Source: JAFAXD01 sp963760435 (GTDB lineage Bacteria; Pseudomonadota; Alphaproteobacteria; Rhizobiales; Xanthobacteraceae). From it: DNA of 64,000 bases. The stretch lies in assembly GCA_963760435.1 (NCBI GenBank), contig CAVXDE010000022.1:1-64000 (forward strand), read 5' to 3'. Positions 16,756 through 25,410 of this stretch are shown here, in pieces. The position numbers and the translations under genes are program-made. Position 1 is the first letter of the stretch, and each line of letters begins with the position of its first letter. Under the pieces are notes generated by a model. It ran no database searches. It was not told where the DNA came from and worked only from the letters and a program-made list of their open reading frames with translations.

Positions 16756-18134
16756 GCGTGTGTCCTCTCGGTCTGGCGCTTTTCTTCCGCGTGTCGTTTC
16801 TCCTCAGCCGAAAGCTCCGATCTCGGCTGGGCGTCGTTGCGCTCGAGGTTGTCATGCAGGCGCCGCCCCAATGAGGCGATATCGATCTGATGCACGCTGC
16901 CGCTGCCGGCGAGATCGAGGGCATGCGCAGCCGCCGCGCCCATGGCGATGCACGGCCCCATCACCCGCACGCTTGAGAGCGCCGCCAGATCCGCATCGAT
17001 GCAGCGGCCCGCTGCGACCAGGTTGTCGGCTTCCGCCGGCGTGAGGCTGCCGAGCGGAATATAATGGGTGTGATCCTCGGGAAATGTCTGCCACACATAG
17101 CCGGCGCCGTGGTCGTGCAGCTCGATCGGCCAGGCGGTGCGGCCGACCGCATCGGGAAACCTGGTGCCGTTGCGCACTTCATCAACGCTGAGCTGATGCC
17201 GGCCAACGATCCAGCGCGTTTGTCGGATCCCGGGATTGCCATAGGCGCGTACGCGCGATTGCCCAAAGCACTTGGGAAACTCGGCTTTGAGAAATTGCAC
17301 GGCGCGATCGGCCTGGGCCTTGCCCTCCAGCTGGCTTTTCGCCGCGGCCAGCGGCTCGAGCGGCGTCTCGGTATGCGTCATGTTGAGGACCGCGATGCCG
17401 CGTCCCGGAATGACGAACGACACGGCGTTGCGGCGCACCAGCTGATAGGCCTCGCCCTTTTCCGTCATGCGCGCGGCCATCTCCTCGCGGGTCGGATGGC
17501 TCGCCTCATCGATATTCTCCAGCACCACCATCTGGGTGCCGTAGACCTGCCGGCTCGCGGACTCGCGGCAGGCAAAACCGGCCTGCCAGGTCAGCGCCGC
17601 ATCGCCGGTTGCGTCGACGAAGCCGGTGGCCGAAAGCCGCATGTCACCGTAGCGCGTGGCCAGCTCGAGTTCCTTCACCCGCCGGCCGTCCAGGTGAACG
17701 TCGCGCAGCACGGCCCCGAGGATCACCGTGATCCCGGCGGCGCGGATCTGCTCCTCGACCCAGCGCCCGAGTGCGATCTCGTCGTAGTAGACGACGGTCG
17801 TGACCGGCCCGTGCCGGCGATAGAGCGCGCCGGGGATTTTGCCGAGGTCGCGCAGGATGTCCTCGGCGATCCCGTAGGTGAACTGATGTCCATGGGTGCC
17901 GTTGGCGAAGAGGCCGCAGAACGTGCCGATGATGGAGTTGACCGCCTGACCGCCCAAGGTCGGCAAGCCGTCAACGATCGCCACCCGCCGGCCGAGGCGT
18001 GCGGCTTCCAGCGCCGCCGACACCCCGGATATGCCCGCTCCCACCACGCAGATATCGGCCGAGACGTGTTGCGCCGCTTTGCTTTGCCGGCGCACGATCT
18101 TGGTATCACCCGCCGCAGAACTCTCTTGCACCAT
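16752..18134 (-). CDS. FAD-dependent oxidoreductase
   Basis: 460-residue flavoprotein. An N-terminal Rossmann motif binds FAD (ADICVVGAGISGVSAALEA, about residues 26-44), followed by GGQAVNSIIGTFCGL and a C-terminal FAD-contact block (AAGRCIDADLAALSSVRVMG), as in the FAD_oxidored family. The ATG at 18134 is preferred over an upstream in-frame start because GGAGGAGGG lies directly before it. The stop overlaps the AcnX large-subunit start (ATGA). The hydrophilic, charge-rich C-terminal tail (EEKRHAEEKRQTERTHA) is unusual. Probably oxidises a hydroxy-acid or related intermediate in this operon. Confidence 0.88.
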   Translation of the reverse strand: MVQESSAAGDTKIVRRQSKAAQHVSADICVVGAGISGVSAALEAARLGRRVAIVDGLPTLGGQAVNSIIGTFCGLFANGTHGHQFTYGIAEDILRDLGKIPGALYRRHGPVTTVVYYDEIALGRWVEEQIRAAGITVILGAVLRDVHLDGRRVKELELATRYGDMRLSATGFVDATGDAALTWQAGFACRESASRQVYGTQMVVLENIDEASHPTREEMAARMTEKGEAYQLVRRNAVSFVIPGRGIAVLNMTHTETPLEPLAAAKSQLEGKAQADRAVQFLKAEFPKCFGQSRVRAYGNPGIRQTRWIVGRHQLSVDEVRNGTRFPDAVGRTAWPIELHDHGAGYVWQTFPEDHTHYIPLGSLTPAEADNLVAAGRCIDADLAALSSVRVMGPCIAMGAAAAHALDLAGSGSVHQIDIASLGRRLHDNLERNDAQPRSELSAEEKRHAEEKRQTERTHA

Positions 18135-18190
18135 GACCCTCCTCCGCCCGCCAGATCCCCCGTCAGCGGGCGGTGCCGACAATGCGAAGC

Positions 18191-19849
18191 TTAGGATGCA
18201 ATAGCAAGGGCGGGCCTGGCGCCCAGCGCATCCTCCAAAACCATGGCGGCGCCCTTCTCGCCGATCATCATGGTTGGTGCATTGGTGTTGCCCGAGGTGA
18301 TGGTCGGCATCACCGACGCGTCAATGACGCGCAGCCCGTCCAGGCCGATCACGCGCAGGCGTGCGTCGACCACCGCGTTGGCATCATGCACGGATCCCAT
18401 CCGCGCCGTCCCAACCGGATGGAAGATCGTGGTGGCGTGGGTACGAAACGCCTCAAGCAACGCGTTCTCATTGTCGTCGCGGACTTGCGGCCCGGGCCGG
18501 ATTTCCACCGGACGGTACGGCGCGAGGGCCGTGCGGCCCATGACGCGTCGGGTGATGCGGATGGACTCGATCGCCAGTTCGCGATCATCCGGTGTCGACA
18601 GATAGTTGAACCGCAGCTCCGGCGCGGCTGTGACGTCTGCGTTTTTGAGCCGCACGGTGCCCCGGCTCGTTGGCCGGCAGGTGTAGACCGACATGGTGAT
18701 AGCCGGGAACGGATGGAAGTTGCTCTTCATGCCTGGAGCGACGCGCGAGAACGGCAACACCGTGAAAGCCAGGTTGGCGCGATCGCGATCCTGGTCGGAG
18801 CGCAGGAAAATGCCAAGCGGGGATGGGCCCATGGCCATCGGACCGCGTCGCAGCAACGCATACTCCAGGGCGATGCCGACCCGCCCAAACGGGGCGTTGT
18901 AACGCTGGTTGAGCGTGTGAGTTCCTTCAAGCCGATATGTCAGCAACATCTGCAGGTGGTCCTGCAGGTTGGCGCCGACGCCGGGACGATCCGCCAGCAC
19001 CGAAATGCCGTGTTCCGCGAGATGCGCCCCCGGTCCAATTCCCGACAACATCAGCAACTGGGGCGTCTTGATCGATCCCGCCGCGATGATGACTTCGCGT
19101 CGGGCGCGGACCTGCCGCAAGGCGCCGCGCTGCCGGTATTCGATGCCGACAGCACGTCGGCCGTCGAATAGGATACGTGAAGCCATCGCGTTGGTTTCAA
19201 TGCGAAGGTTACGACGATTACGCGCGGGTCGCAGAAACGCCCGAGCCGCGCTCGAGCGCACGCCGTTGCGCTGGATGACGTGATAAGGCCCGACCCCCTC
19301 GCCGGTCCCGGTGTTGAAGTCGTTGGTTTCACCGACACCGTCCTCGACGGCGGCTCGCCGCACGGCATCCAGAATTGGCCAGTTGACCCGCTGCGGGCTC
19401 ACGCCCAGCTCACCGCCCACCGCATGAAAGTCGCCGGCCCCGAGGGCAAAATCCTCGTGGCGCTTGAAATAGGGAAGGACGCTGTCCCAGCCCCAACCCT
19501 CGAGCCCGAGCTGACGCCAGTGGTCGAAGTCGGCCGCCTGGCCGCGAATCTGGATCATGCCGTTGATCGAGGACGAGCCGCCCAGGACCTTGCCGCGCGG
19601 TTGAGCAATCTTGCGCCCTTTGAGCTGCGGCTCGGGCTGCGTCTCGAAGCACCAGTCGAAGCCCGGATGCCCGATCATGTACATGTAGCCGATCGGAATC
19701 CGGGTCCAGATCGAGCGGTCGTTGTCGCCGGCCTCAATCAGCAACACCCGGGTCGTCGCATCGGCGCTGAGCCGATTGGCCAGGATGCAGCCGGCAGACC
19801 CAGCTCCGACGATCACGTAATCGAAATGCTCGACGTGTTGGACAGCCAT
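18191..19849 (-). CDS. GMC-family oxidoreductase (choline dehydrogenase-like)
   Basis: FAD-dependent alcohol or polyol dehydrogenase, 552 residues, the usual GMC length. N-terminal FAD motif FDYVIVGAGSAGCILANRL, GMC signature GSIKTPQLLMLSGIGP, catalytic His region FHPVGTARMGS, and a C-terminal ASVMPTITSGNTNAPTMMIG. The ATG at 19849 is preferred to a TTG five codons upstream. First gene of the minus-strand operon, 56 bases before the FAD oxidoreductase, and divergent from the liv transporter genes across a 271-base region. The electron acceptor is unknown; no cytochrome partner is adjacent. Confidence 0.92.
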   Translation of the reverse strand: MAVQHVEHFDYVIVGAGSAGCILANRLSADATTRVLLIEAGDNDRSIWTRIPIGYMYMIGHPGFDWCFETQPEPQLKGRKIAQPRGKVLGGSSSINGMIQIRGQAADFDHWRQLGLEGWGWDSVLPYFKRHEDFALGAGDFHAVGGELGVSPQRVNWPILDAVRRAAVEDGVGETNDFNTGTGEGVGPYHVIQRNGVRSSAARAFLRPARNRRNLRIETNAMASRILFDGRRAVGIEYRQRGALRQVRARREVIIAAGSIKTPQLLMLSGIGPGAHLAEHGISVLADRPGVGANLQDHLQMLLTYRLEGTHTLNQRYNAPFGRVGIALEYALLRRGPMAMGPSPLGIFLRSDQDRDRANLAFTVLPFSRVAPGMKSNFHPFPAITMSVYTCRPTSRGTVRLKNADVTAAPELRFNYLSTPDDRELAIESIRITRRVMGRTALAPYRPVEIRPGPQVRDDNENALLEAFRTHATTIFHPVGTARMGSVHDANAVVDARLRVIGLDGLRVIDASVMPTITSGNTNAPTMMIGEKGAAMVLEDALGARPALAIAS

Positions 19850-20120
19850 GGCGTGTGCGTGCAAGAGCCCCGATCCACACTATGCGAGTTGCGGGACAGA
19901 TGAACAAGCCCGCGTTTGTCGCCTGGGGGCGCTGCTTGGCTCACTCTCGGCGACGAATTGATTGCGGCCCAACATGTTGCCCACCACTGTACCCGGGATG
20001 CATCGGCGCGGTATAAGCGCATGCGTGTCAAGCGGGGCGGCAATGAGCGCTTGGCATATCGAACAAATCGGCGCGCCGGTGAGCGCGCAGACTGAGCGCG
20101 AGACTGGGAGAGGAAACACG
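19850..20120. promoter_or_regulatory. Divergent control region between the GMC operon and the liv ABC genes
   Basis: 271 bases with no gene, placed between two oppositely transcribed operons that start with a GMC oxidoreductase and a Liv-type binding protein. Any promoters and a shared operator must lie here. I see no clear -35/-10 pair and no strong symmetrical operator, so only the position supports the call. A GGGAGAGGA ribosome site precedes the binding-protein start at 20121. Confidence 0.45.
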
Positions 20121-21329
20121 ATGAGGAACTGGTTGGCTCGACTCTGCGCCGCGGCCGGCGCGCTTCTGGCGGTCACCACCGCCTCCTCCGCGGCCGACGT
20201 GGTGAAGGTCGGCCTGATTGCCGATTTCACCGGGGCCTTCGCCAACTGGGGCTCGCAATTCCAGCAGGCGGTCGAGGCCTTCCAAGCCGTCCACGGCAAG
20301 ACCGTGAAGGGACCCGACGGCAAGGAGATCGAGATCCAGTTTGTCTATCGCGACAACGCGAGCGGCGGTCCTGACAAGACCAAACAGTTGGCCGAGGAGC
20401 TTGTGCTGCGCGAGCGGGTGAAGTTCCTCGCCGGGTTCGACCTCTCGCCGCATGCCATGGCGGTGGCCGACATCGCGACGCAAGCCAAAGTTCCGGTGAT
20501 CATCATGAACGCCGCGACGGCCTCGATCACCCGCGGCTCGCCGTATTACGTGCGCGTCAGCATGACGATCCCCCAATACGTGTCGCCGCTGCCGAAGTGG
20601 GCGTATGACCACGGCATCCACAAAGTTTACACGCTGGTCAGCGACTATGCGCCCGGGTACGACGCCGAAGCTTATTTCAACAAAGGCTTCAAGGCGGTCG
20701 GTGGCGAGATCGTCGGCAGCGAGCGCATGCCCCAGCAGGAGACGAACTACGCCGCCTACATGGAGCGGGTACTGCAAGCAAAACCGGATGCCCTCTTCAT
20801 GTTCATTCCGGCGGGCGCGCCCTCGATCGCCTTCGTGAAGGCCTATATCGAGCGCGGCCTCAAGACGGCGGGCATCAAGCTCCTCGGCACCGGCGAAACG
20901 CAGGAGCTGTTCCTCCCCAATTTCACCGATGACGTGATCGGCGCGGTATCGGCCTTCCATTACACCGAGACCAATACCAATCCGGAAAACATCGAGCTCA
21001 AGAACCAGCTGGTGAAGATGTTCGGGCCCAAAGCGACGCCGGATATCGCTTCGGTCGCGGCTTGGGACGGCACCAACCTGATCTATCAGGCCGTTGCGGC
21101 ACTCGGGGCCAATGCGGAAGGCCTGAAGTACGTCGATTTTCTGAAGGGCAGGAAAATGAACAGCCCGCGCGGTCCAATCTACATCGACCCGGCGGAGCGC
21201 GAAATTGTTCAGAACATCTACATCCGCGAAGTTCAGAAACGCGACGGCAAGCTTGTCAACGTCGATATCGGACAAGTCGACATGGTCAAGGACCCGTGGA
21301 AGATCGACAACCCGCCGAAGAGCAACTAG
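20121..21329 (+). CDS. Branched-chain amino acid-type ABC transporter substrate-binding protein
   Basis: Periplasmic type I binding protein of a Liv/HAAT ABC importer. 402 residues including a signal peptide (about 1-25, LLAVTTASSAA). Mature sequence starts VVKVGLIADFTGAFANWG, followed by the usual lobes (IEIQFVYRDNASGGPDKTKQ, PVIIMNAATAS, TLVSDYAPGYDAEAYF). The ATG at 20121 is chosen from the GGGAGAGGA ribosome site and signal peptide; the long upstream in-frame extension is not coding. First gene of livKHMGF-type operon. Ligands of such proteins range from amino acids to amides and aromatic acids; the divergent hydroxy-acid-type operon suggests the ligand may be its substrate. Confidence 0.92.
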   Translation: MRNWLARLCAAAGALLAVTTASSAADVVKVGLIADFTGAFANWGSQFQQAVEAFQAVHGKTVKGPDGKEIEIQFVYRDNASGGPDKTKQLAEELVLRERVKFLAGFDLSPHAMAVADIATQAKVPVIIMNAATASITRGSPYYVRVSMTIPQYVSPLPKWAYDHGIHKVYTLVSDYAPGYDAEAYFNKGFKAVGGEIVGSERMPQQETNYAAYMERVLQAKPDALFMFIPAGAPSIAFVKAYIERGLKTAGIKLLGTGETQELFLPNFTDDVIGAVSAFHYTETNTNPENIELKNQLVKMFGPKATPDIASVAAWDGTNLIYQAVAALGANAEGLKYVDFLKGRKMNSPRGPIYIDPAEREIVQNIYIREVQKRDGKLVNVDIGQVDMVKDPWKIDNPPKSN

Positions 21330-21370
21330 CTCGTAAAGTTCCCATGCGCATCAACTGCGCTAGCTCGTCG

Positions 21371-21397
21371 AGATGGCCGCGTGGTTCGCGGCCATCT
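21371..21397 (+). terminator. Hairpin between binding-protein and livH genes
   Basis: Perfect 11-bp stem (AGATGGCCGCG / CGCGGCCATCT) with a 5-base loop, 41 bases after the binding-protein stop and 38 bases before livH, followed by GGTTTC rather than a T run. In this position such hairpins often act as partial terminators or 3' stabilisers that keep binding-protein mRNA more abundant than permease mRNA. Function is inferred from position and structure only. Confidence 0.6.
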
Positions 21398-21435
21398 AGG
21401 TTTCGGAAGTCGCACAGGTAACGAAGTCATTTCTC

Positions 21436-22305
21436 ATGCTCTCGTTCGCTGCCACCATCCTGCTCGATGGCATTTCCTATGGCATGGTGCTGTTCCTGAT
21501 TTCGGTTGGGCTCACCGTCACCATGGGGCTGATGCGTGTCGTCAATCTGGCGCATGGCTCGTTCGCCATGATCGGTGGCTATACGGCCGGCTATCTGACC
21601 CAGAAGGGCATCAATTTCTATCTCGCCATCGTCGGCGCGGCCGTCGTGGCCGGAGCCTTGGGCGGCCTTGCCGAGTTGACAGTCTATCGGCCGCTCTACC
21701 GCAAGGGTGAGCTCTCCCAGGTTCTGCTGACCATCGGCATCGTGTTCGTGGCGACCGCGATCGCCACCGAGATGTTTGGAGCATTTCCCTATCCGATGGT
21801 GTTTCCGGACTATCTGGCGCTGCCGGTCAACATCGGTTTCCGCACCTACCCGGCATATCGGCTGTTCCTGATCGTCGTTGGGGCGGTCATTGCCGCGGTC
21901 ATGTGGTACTTGATCGACAATTCGCTCTATGGCGCGAAGCTGCGCGCCGCGGTCGACAATTCCAAGATCGCGCGCTGCGTCGGCATGAACGTCAATCTCC
22001 TGTTCACCGGCACGTTCGTCATCGGCTGCGCGCTCGCCGGGATTGGCGGTGCCGTCGGCGCCGGCATTCTGTCGCTTGAACCCTCGTATGCCCTCAAATA
22101 CGTCGTGCTGTTTCTTGTCGTTGTCATCGTTGGCGGCGAGGGAAGCTTCAAGGGCTCATTCGTCGCCGCCATGGCGCTGGGCATCATCGACACGCTGGGC
22201 AAGTATTTCGTGACTCAGGCGGCACCGTATTTGCTCTATGCGGCCGTGTTCGTGCTGCTGCTGTGGCGGCCGCAAGGCCTGATGCCGTCGAAGGCCGCCG
22301 GCTGA
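21436..22305 (+). CDS. livH: Branched-chain amino acid ABC transporter permease LivH
   Basis: Inner-membrane permease, 289 residues with about eight helices. Typical opening ILLDGISYGMVLFLISVGLTV and MRVVNLAHGSFAMIGGY, and late DNSKIARCVGMNVNLLF loop that contacts the ATPases (EAA-like region). Its stop overlaps the livM start (TGATG), so permeases are coupled. Together with livM it forms the translocation pore of the importer. Confidence 0.94.
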   Translation: MLSFAATILLDGISYGMVLFLISVGLTVTMGLMRVVNLAHGSFAMIGGYTAGYLTQKGINFYLAIVGAAVVAGALGGLAELTVYRPLYRKGELSQVLLTIGIVFVATAIATEMFGAFPYPMVFPDYLALPVNIGFRTYPAYRLFLIVVGAVIAAVMWYLIDNSLYGAKLRAAVDNSKIARCVGMNVNLLFTGTFVIGCALAGIGGAVGAGILSLEPSYALKYVVLFLVVVIVGGEGSFKGSFVAAMALGIIDTLGKYFVTQAAPYLLYAAVFVLLLWRPQGLMPSKAAG

Positions 22306-23336
22306 TGGCGGCGCTCAGCGAGGATAAGCCTGCGGTCCAGCCAGCCACCAATCTCGGCGCCGGAACCCGCTACGGCTGGCTGGCACTGGTGGGACACGCG
22401 ATCCCCTGGGCCATTATCATCATCTTTTTCTACATGGCCGGTGGCTATCTGAGCCTCGGCACTCAGGTTCTGATCTGGATCCTGTTTGCGCTCTCGCTTG
22501 ATCTCGCGCTCGGTTACGCTGGCATCGTCACATTGGGGCAGGCGGCGTTCTATGGGATTGGCGCCTACGCGGCAGGCCTGTTTGCGATTCACGTTTCGCC
22601 CGACCCGATCCTGGGTCATCTCGCTGCGATCGCGGTTGCGGCCTTGTTCGGGTTGATTACCGGCGCAATGATTCTGCATACGACCGGCGTGACGTTTCTG
22701 ATGCTAACGCTGGCGATCGTGTCGATTCTGTTCGAGTACGCCAACCAGGCGCGCAGCCTCACCGGTGGCGACGACGGGCTGCAGGGCATGACGGTCAACC
22801 CGATCTTCGGTGTATTCGAGTTCAATATTTTCGGCGAGACAGCATATGTCTACGCGGCTGTCGTGTTGTTCATCTGGTTCCTGATCTCGTGGCGGATCGT
22901 GCATTCGCCGTTCGGCCGCTCGCTCGACGGCATTCGTCAGAACACGCGTCGCATGCGCGCCATTGGCACGCCGGTGTGGTGGCGACTTCTCGCAGTTTAC
23001 ACGCTCTCTGCCGCCATGGCCGGTTCTGCTGGGGCGCTGTCGGCGCATGCGACGCGCTTCGTCGGCTTGTCCGTGCTCAGCCTGCTGACGTCCGGCATCG
23101 TCACCGTCATGTTGATCCTGGGCGGAACGCGAAGGCTCTATGGCGCGTTCGTGGGCGCCGCAGTGTACTATCTGGTGCAGGACGAAACCGCGCGTATCAG
23201 TCCCTACTTCTGGGAACTGGTGGTTGGGCTGATGTTGATCGCGACTGTTCTGTTTCTGGAAGGCGGCCTGTTGGACCTGGGGCGAGTCGGCCAGCGACTA
23301 TTTCAACGCCTCCGCCGTCGTACGGATGTCCGATGA
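22305..23336 (+). CDS. livM: Branched-chain amino acid ABC transporter permease LivM
   Basis: Second permease, 343 residues, about ten helices. Family motif SLDLALGYAGIVTLGQAAFYGIGAYAAG in the first third and the coupling loop SLDGIRQNTRRMRAIGTPVWW in the last third. The ATG at 22305 overlaps the livH stop; the upstream in-frame extension belongs to livH sequence read in another frame. The stop overlaps the livG start by four bases. Confidence 0.93.
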   Translation: MAALSEDKPAVQPATNLGAGTRYGWLALVGHAIPWAIIIIFFYMAGGYLSLGTQVLIWILFALSLDLALGYAGIVTLGQAAFYGIGAYAAGLFAIHVSPDPILGHLAAIAVAALFGLITGAMILHTTGVTFLMLTLAIVSILFEYANQARSLTGGDDGLQGMTVNPIFGVFEFNIFGETAYVYAAVVLFIWFLISWRIVHSPFGRSLDGIRQNTRRMRAIGTPVWWRLLAVYTLSAAMAGSAGALSAHATRFVGLSVLSLLTSGIVTVMLILGGTRRLYGAFVGAAVYYLVQDETARISPYFWELVVGLMLIATVLFLEGGLLDLGRVGQRLFQRLRRRTDVR

Positions 23337-24088
23337 GTGCCCGACTCGCCCTCTCGGTCCGTGGCCTGTGCAAGAGCTTTGGCGCGCTCGTCGTCGCTCA
23401 ATCGATCGACGTCGATTTAGTGCCCGGTGCGCGCGTCGGTCTCATCGGCCCCAACGGCGCCGGCAAAACGACCTTCGTAAATCTGCTGACCGGATTTCTG
23501 CATCCCGATGCAGGCACGATCTCGTTGGCCGGTGTTTCAATCGAGACGATGCCACCCGAAAAGCGCGTCCAGCACGGGCTCGCGCGCACGCACCAGATCA
23601 ACACGTTGCTCACCGAGTTCTGCGTGCGTGACAACGTGGCAATAGCCATCGCAGAGCGGGAAAAATTCGCTTGGCGTATAATGCGTTATCGACCGCAATG
23701 GCGCGCGTGCCTTGAGGAAGCGCAGGCGCGGCTGACCGAGATGGGCATCGGCCATATCGGCGATCGGATCGTGCGCGAGCTTCCCTATGGGCAACAGCGC
23801 CTGCTGGAGATCGCGATTGCGCTTGCACTCAAGCCTCGCGTCTTGCTGCTGGATGAACCCGCGGCGGGCGTGCCGTCCGCCGAAGCGCATCACATTCATG
23901 ACGTGTTGGTGCGACTGCCGTCCGATATCGCCATCCTGATCATCGAGCACGACATGGACGTTATTTTCCGGTTTGCGCGCGAAATCATCGTGCTGGTGCA
24001 GGGTCGGGTCCTGCGCCGGGCCGCGCCGGCGGAGATCGCTGTCGACCCCGAAGTACGCGCGGTCTATCTGGGGCGCACGGTCATATGA
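23333..24088 (+). CDS. livG: Branched-chain amino acid ABC transporter ATPase LivG
   Basis: First ATPase of the importer, 251 residues. Walker A GPNGAGKTTFVNLLTG, LivG-specific THQINTL-type stretch after the Q-loop, a divergent signature ELPYGQQRLLEIAIAL (Y in place of the usual S, common in LivG), Walker B VLLLDEPAAGV, and switch His in IIEHDMDVIF. The ATG at 23333 overlaps the livM stop. The tail carries the usual GLYLG-like RAVYLGRTV end. Confidence 0.93.
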   Translation: MSARLALSVRGLCKSFGALVVAQSIDVDLVPGARVGLIGPNGAGKTTFVNLLTGFLHPDAGTISLAGVSIETMPPEKRVQHGLARTHQINTLLTEFCVRDNVAIAIAEREKFAWRIMRYRPQWRACLEEAQARLTEMGIGHIGDRIVRELPYGQQRLLEIAIALALKPRVLLLDEPAAGVPSAEAHHIHDVLVRLPSDIAILIIEHDMDVIFRFAREIIVLVQGRVLRRAAPAEIAVDPEVRAVYLGRTVI

Positions 24089-24789
24089 GTGTCGGGCTGA
24101 AGGTCGATGGGCTCGTCGCCGGCTACGGCGACACGGTCGTGCTCGACGGGGTCTCGTTCGAGCTGCCGCCAGGTGGAACGCTTGCCCTCCTCGGACGCAA
24201 CGGGGTGGGCAAGACGACGCTGCTCACGACGTTGATGGGCATCACCACCCGTCACCAAGGCTCGATCGTGCTGGGCGATGCCACGATCGAAGCCATGCCG
24301 ATCCACAAGCGGGCGCGGCTCGGCCTCGGTTACGTGCCACAGGAACGCGAGATTTTTCCGTCGCTGACCGTCGAGGAGAATCTCGCCGTATCGGCGCTGC
24401 CGGGCGGGTGGACGCTGGAGGCGATCTACGAGCTCTTTCCGCGCCTCAAGGAGCGCTATCGCAACACGGGCAATCGGCTGTCGGGCGGGGAGCAGCAAAT
24501 GCTGGCGATTGCGCGCGCCCTCGCCAGCGGCCCGAAGGTGCTGCTCCTGGACGAGCCGTTGGAAGGCTTGGCACCGATTGTCATCGAAGCCTTGTTTGAA
24601 TCGCTTCTAAAAATTCGCAATGAAGCGGGGCTGAGTATGATCCTGGTTGAGCAGAAGGCGGAACTCGCGCTCGCTTTCGCTCAAGACGTTGCCGTCCTGG
24701 ATCGCGGCAAAGTGGTCTATCGCGGCGCGAGTTCTGCACTGCTTGCCGACCACGAGACGCAAGCCCGGCTTCTTGGGGTCAGCCAATAA
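24085..24789 (+). CDS. livF: Branched-chain amino acid ABC transporter ATPase LivF
   Basis: Second ATPase, 234 residues. Walker A GRNGVGKTTLLTTLMG, GYVPQEREIFPSLTVEENL Q-loop region typical of LivF, signature LSGGEQQMLAIARALA, Walker B VLLLDEPLEGLAP, and ILVEQKAELAL at the switch position, where LivF proteins carry Q instead of H. Overlaps the livG stop by four bases and ends the transporter operon; the ohr gene follows 78 bases later. Confidence 0.94.
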   Translation: MSVGLKVDGLVAGYGDTVVLDGVSFELPPGGTLALLGRNGVGKTTLLTTLMGITTRHQGSIVLGDATIEAMPIHKRARLGLGYVPQEREIFPSLTVEENLAVSALPGGWTLEAIYELFPRLKERYRNTGNRLSGGEQQMLAIARALASGPKVLLLDEPLEGLAPIVIEALFESLLKIRNEAGLSMILVEQKAELALAFAQDVAVLDRGKVVYRGASSALLADHETQARLLGVSQ

Positions 24790-24867
24790 ACCACTCACAA
24801 ATACGTGGCTTGCATCGGCCTCCAGCCTGCCGCACTCGGGAGCACCGATCAGGCAGGAGACGCAGCC

Positions 24868-25305
24868 ATGGACAAGATCAAGCCGCTGTTCACCGCGACG
24901 GCAAGTGCCACCGGCGGGCGCAACGGTCATACCCAATCCAGCGATGGTCTCGTGAGTGTCGACCTCTCCGTGCCGAAGGACATGGGTGGCCCCGGCAAGC
25001 CAGGCACCGCAACCCCGGAGCATCTGTTTGCGGCCGGTTACGCGGCGTGTTTCGGCGGCGCGCTCGATTTCGTCGGCAAGCAGCACAAGAAGGACGCCAG
25101 CAAGGCGAAGGTAACGGCCGCCGTATCGATCGGTCCACGCGAGGGTGGCGGCTTCGGCCTTGCGGTAAAGCTTCACATCGAGGACAAAAGCTTGCCCCAG
25201 TCCGAACTGGCGTCGCTCGCCAAAGAGGCACACGAGAAGATCTGCCCTTATTCGAATGCCACGCGCGGCAACGTTGACGTACAGCTCGAGGTCGTTGGGG
25301 CCTGA
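24868..25305 (+). CDS. ohr: Organic hydroperoxide resistance protein Ohr (OsmC superfamily)
   Basis: Thiol peroxidase that reduces organic and fatty-acid hydroperoxides with lipoylated partners in the cytoplasm. 145 residues, typical for Ohr. The two redox cysteines are Cys61 (GYAACFGGAL) and Cys126 (KICPYSNATRGN), the second block being diagnostic for Ohr rather than OsmC. The ATG at 24868 follows CAGGAGA; the 21 codons upstream in frame are not conserved in character. No ohrR regulator gene is adjacent. It sits between the liv genes and the diguanylate cyclases and is probably an independent unit. Confidence 0.93.
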   Translation: MDKIKPLFTATASATGGRNGHTQSSDGLVSVDLSVPKDMGGPGKPGTATPEHLFAAGYAACFGGALDFVGKQHKKDASKAKVTAAVSIGPREGGGFGLAVKLHIEDKSLPQSELASLAKEAHEKICPYSNATRGNVDVQLEVVGA

Positions 25306-25410
25306 CCACGGGGCCTCGGCGCTTTCCCCGGCCCCGGCCCTGAAATACAATTGTGGTAAATTAGCACGTTGACGAATCAACGCGTTGCCGGTTTGGGGAT
25401 CTGGGGAGAG

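Noticed and set aside
25345..25356. OhrR-like operator (ACAATTGT palindrome)
   Set aside because: It lies downstream of ohr and 55 bases before the diguanylate cyclase start, and is only an 8-bp palindrome, so the evidence is too weak.
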